Assembly (NCBI GenBank): GCA_963762605.1
Contig: CAVXLJ010000016.1
Location: 1 to 64,000, forward strand
DNA: 64,000 nt
Direction: 5' to 3'
Origin: CAVSRC01 sp963762605
Lineage (GTDB): Bacteria; Pseudomonadota; Alphaproteobacteria; Rhizobiales; Kaistiaceae
How positions within the stretch are numbered: position 1 is the stretch's first letter; every line of letters starts with the position of its first letter. Positions 62,430 through 64,000 of the stretch are shown here, in pieces. Made by a program: the position numbers and the translations under genes. The notes beneath the pieces were generated by a model, which searched no databases, had not been told where the DNA came from, and saw only the letters and a program-made list of their open reading frames with translations.

Positions 62430-63321
62430 GGGTCTTTTCTCCCGATTTCGCTCTGCGCTGCCACGCGAGCCGGCCCGCCCGCCGGCAAATTGCCAGTGCC
62501 ATCATGTAGGGGCAATCCACCACCTTGGCAAATGCGGGAATTCGGCACGGTCCACCGCGCCGATCGGCGCCGGCGGGCGGCGCGTTCGCCCTTACGTCCG
62601 GCCGATCGGCTAATCCTCGCCCGCTGCCTCGTCGAGCGCGCCGCTGTCGCCCGCTTCCAGCGGGTCCTCGTCCTCCGCCAATCCGGCGCCCACTCTGCGG
62701 CTCGGGGATTGAGAAATTGGCGGGAATCCGCGAGTCGAGCAGGCCGGCCGCCTTCAATTCGTCGACGCCCGGCAGGTCGGCCACACTATCGAGGCCGAAA
62801 TGCGAGAGGAAGGCTTCGGTGACGCCATAGGTCACCGGACGGCCGGGACTGCGGCGGCGGCCGCGCATGCGCACCCAGCCGGTCTCCATAAGCACGTCCA
62901 GCGTGCCTTTGCTGGTGGCCACGCCGCGGATTTCCTCGATATCGGCGCGGGTCACCGGCTGGTGGTAGGCGATGATCGCCAGCGTCTCCAGCGCCGCCCG
63001 CGACAGCTTCTTCTGCTCCACCGCCTCGCGGCTGAGCAGGAACGACAGATCACTGGCGGTGCGGAACATCCACTTGCCCGCCACCTGCACCAGAGTGACG
63101 CCGCGCTCGGCATAGGTTTCCTGCACGTCGCGCAGGAGTCCGGCAATGTCGGTGCCTTCCGGCAGGCGGCCGGCAATCTCGGCCGCCGACAAGGGCTCGG
63201 CGGAGGCGAAGAGCAAGGCCTCGACCATACGCAGGTTCTGCCGTCGTTCCTCGGGGCTCTGGTTCATCGCGGTCGCATCGTTGTCGACCGCGATTACCAC
63301 GGCGGCGCTCGAATTAGCCAT
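62287..63321 (-). CDS. scpB: Segregation and condensation protein B, with frameshifted tail
   Basis: Winged-helix subunit of the SMC-ScpAB condensin complex. The start was set at ATG 63321 (MANSS), overlapping the scpA stop by eight bases. The conserved part (MVEALLFASAEPLSAAEI; LAIIAYHQPVTRADIEEIRG; TYGVTEAFLSHFGLD) is complete within the first ~220 residues. After EPQSG, at about 62685-62690, the natural acidic tail (AGLAEDEDPLEAGD, ending at TAG 62610-62612) is found one frame over. One surplus base makes the literal frame run 344 residues and overlap tatA. The function should survive since only the tail is affected. Confidence 0.85.
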   Translation of the reverse strand: MANSSAAVVIAVDNDATAMNQSPEERRQNLRMVEALLFASAEPLSAAEIAGRLPEGTDIAGLLRDVQETYAERGVTLVQVAGKWMFRTASDLSFLLSREAVEQKKLSRAALETLAIIAYHQPVTRADIEEIRGVATSKGTLDVLMETGWVRMRGRRRSPGRPVTYGVTEAFLSHFGLDSVADLPGVDELKAAGLLDSRIPANFSIPEPQSGRRIGGGRGPAGSGRQRRARRGSGRGLADRPDVRANAPPAGADRRGGPCRIPAFAKVVDCPYMMALAICRRAGRLAWQRRAKSGEKTHGWSQHMALARRNRGRDAPLRTGQDFRLDGRRGQGRQKLQEGARGRR

Positions 63322-64000
63322 TTCCGTTCTCCGGAGTAACGAGGGCGGCCGGCGGCGGCCGGTCGCGGACGTAAAGCGGTTCAAAGTGCTCGGTCTGGCG
63401 CAGTTCGATCTTGCCCTCGCGCACCAGTTCGAGGCTGGCGCCGAAGGCGCTCGCCGTCACACTGCGGCGCAAGCCGGGCTGACTGAGATAGGGCGAGAAC
63501 AGCACCGCCATCGGCGTCCAATCGCCGATCCGCCCCACCATGCGGGTCAGCGCGTCGCGCGCGTCCTGCAACGACCAGACGTCGCGGACCCGGACAAGAT
63601 GCGCCACGGAACCGACGTTGTTCTGCCGGATCGAGGCATAAGCGGAGAGCAGATCGTACAAGGTGGCGGTGAACGCGCCATGCCGGGTGACCTCGATCGG
63701 CTCAGGAGCGGCGCGGCCAAAGACGTCGCGCCCCAGCCGGTCGCGGTTGGCCAGGCGGCTGGCCGCATCGCGCATGGCCTCCAGCCGGCGCAGGCGGAAG
63801 GCGAGTTCCGCCGCCATCTCCTCGCCGGTCGGCTCCTCGCCGTCGCCGGCCGGCGGCAACAGCAGGCGCGATTTCAGGTAGGCCAGCCACGCCGCCATCA
63901 CCAGATAATCGGCAGCAAGCTCCAGCCGCAGGCTGCGCGCCTGTTCGACATAGGCCAGATATTGCTCGGCCAACGCCAGGATCGAGATATGCGTCAGGTC
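63314..64000 (-). CDS. scpA: Segregation and condensation protein A (5' end outside the window)
   Basis: Kleisin subunit that bridges SMC heads. The visible 228 residues begin inside the conserved N-terminal helical domain (DLTHISILALAEQYLAY) and contain YLVMAAWLAYLKSRLLLPP, a middle linker, and the C-terminal winged helix (VTASAFGASLELVREGKIEL). It is the standard partner upstream of scpB, with an eight-base overlap. Confidence 0.93.
   Translation of the reverse strand, partial: DLTHISILALAEQYLAYVEQARSLRLELAADYLVMAAWLAYLKSRLLLPPAGDGEEPTGEEMAAELAFRLRRLEAMRDAASRLANRDRLGRDVFGRAAPEPIEVTRHGAFTATLYDLLSAYASIRQNNVGSVAHLVRVRDVWSLQDARDALTRMVGRIGDWTPMAVLFSPYLSQPGLRRSVTASAFGASLELVREGKIELRQTEHFEPLYVRDRPPPAALVTPENGNG

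Overview
This is a high-GC alphaproteobacterial chromosome segment. The order Hyphomicrobiales (Rhizobiales) is the best fit. The reasons are the ldtR-ldtP pair beside a DUF6163-type gene and hemB, the run bamE / Cbp3-type chaperone / yceD / plsX / fabH / ihfA / MerR regulator, the secDF-yajC block with two complex I assembly-factor homologs, and the chain serS-surE-pcm-nlpD beside tatABC-scpBA. All calls rest on reading the sequence; no database search was run.

Layout. 0-3.1 kb: end of an O-antigen-ligase-like frame, a pyruvoyl-dependent arginine decarboxylase with agmatinase (arginine to agmatine to putrescine), and an FAD monooxygenase. 3.1-7.2 kb: a worn mosaic holding a frameshifted phosphotriesterase, a 111-bp direct repeat encoding a 42-residue membrane protein (one intact copy, one frameshifted copy, one remnant), the tail of a duplicated MerR gene, an N-terminally truncated sugar ABC permease, and an intact serine hydrolase. 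7.2-9.0 kb: an esterase and a HEAT-repeat protein. 9.08-14.93 kb: an integrated element bounded by a 50-bp duplication of the 3' part of tRNA-Arg(TCG). It carries a tyrosine integrase, an AlpA-like regulator, a RepA-type ATPase and secreted cargo including a Sel1-repeat protein. 14.9-33.6 kb: core genes (tRNA-Arg, tRNA-Pro, MerR regulator, ihfA, fabH, plsX, yceD, bamE, hppA, thiL-nusB-ribH-ribE-ribD-nrdR-glyA, ldtP-ldtR, hemB). 33.6-35.6 kb: an insertion between hemB and ilvA that duplicates the end of hemB and the start of ilvA and brings an Imm32-like protein and a second Sel1 protein. 35.6-41.3 kb: ilvA, an RDD protein, an SLC13 permease, bpt and an outer-membrane barrel-like protein. 41.96-47.70 kb: an AT-richer block bounded by 37-bp inverted repeats inside 14-bp direct repeats. 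It holds a decayed family-B-polymerase-like gene and a two-frame lipase / cadherin-like / FG-GAP secreted protein. 47.8-64 kb: GST, yjbQ, trmFO, the NDUFAF6-like and NDUFAF3-like genes, secF-secD-yajC, nlpD-like, pcm, surE, serS (disrupted), tatC-tatB-tatA, scpB and scpA (5' end outside the window).

Common threads. Most genes fall into tight operons with 1-8 nt overlaps. The riboflavin, nusB, thiL and nrdR genes form one minus-strand transcription unit. The secretion genes (sec and tat) and envelope genes (ldtP, nlpD-like, bamE) form a second theme. The most striking anomaly is serS: deleting a 5-nt and a 225-nt insertion restores a perfect 429-residue seryl-tRNA synthetase. Several other genes (phosphotriesterase, scpB, one small-protein copy, the lipase/FG-GAP pair) also carry single-base frame errors. 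Either real decay or assembly error must be considered for all of them.
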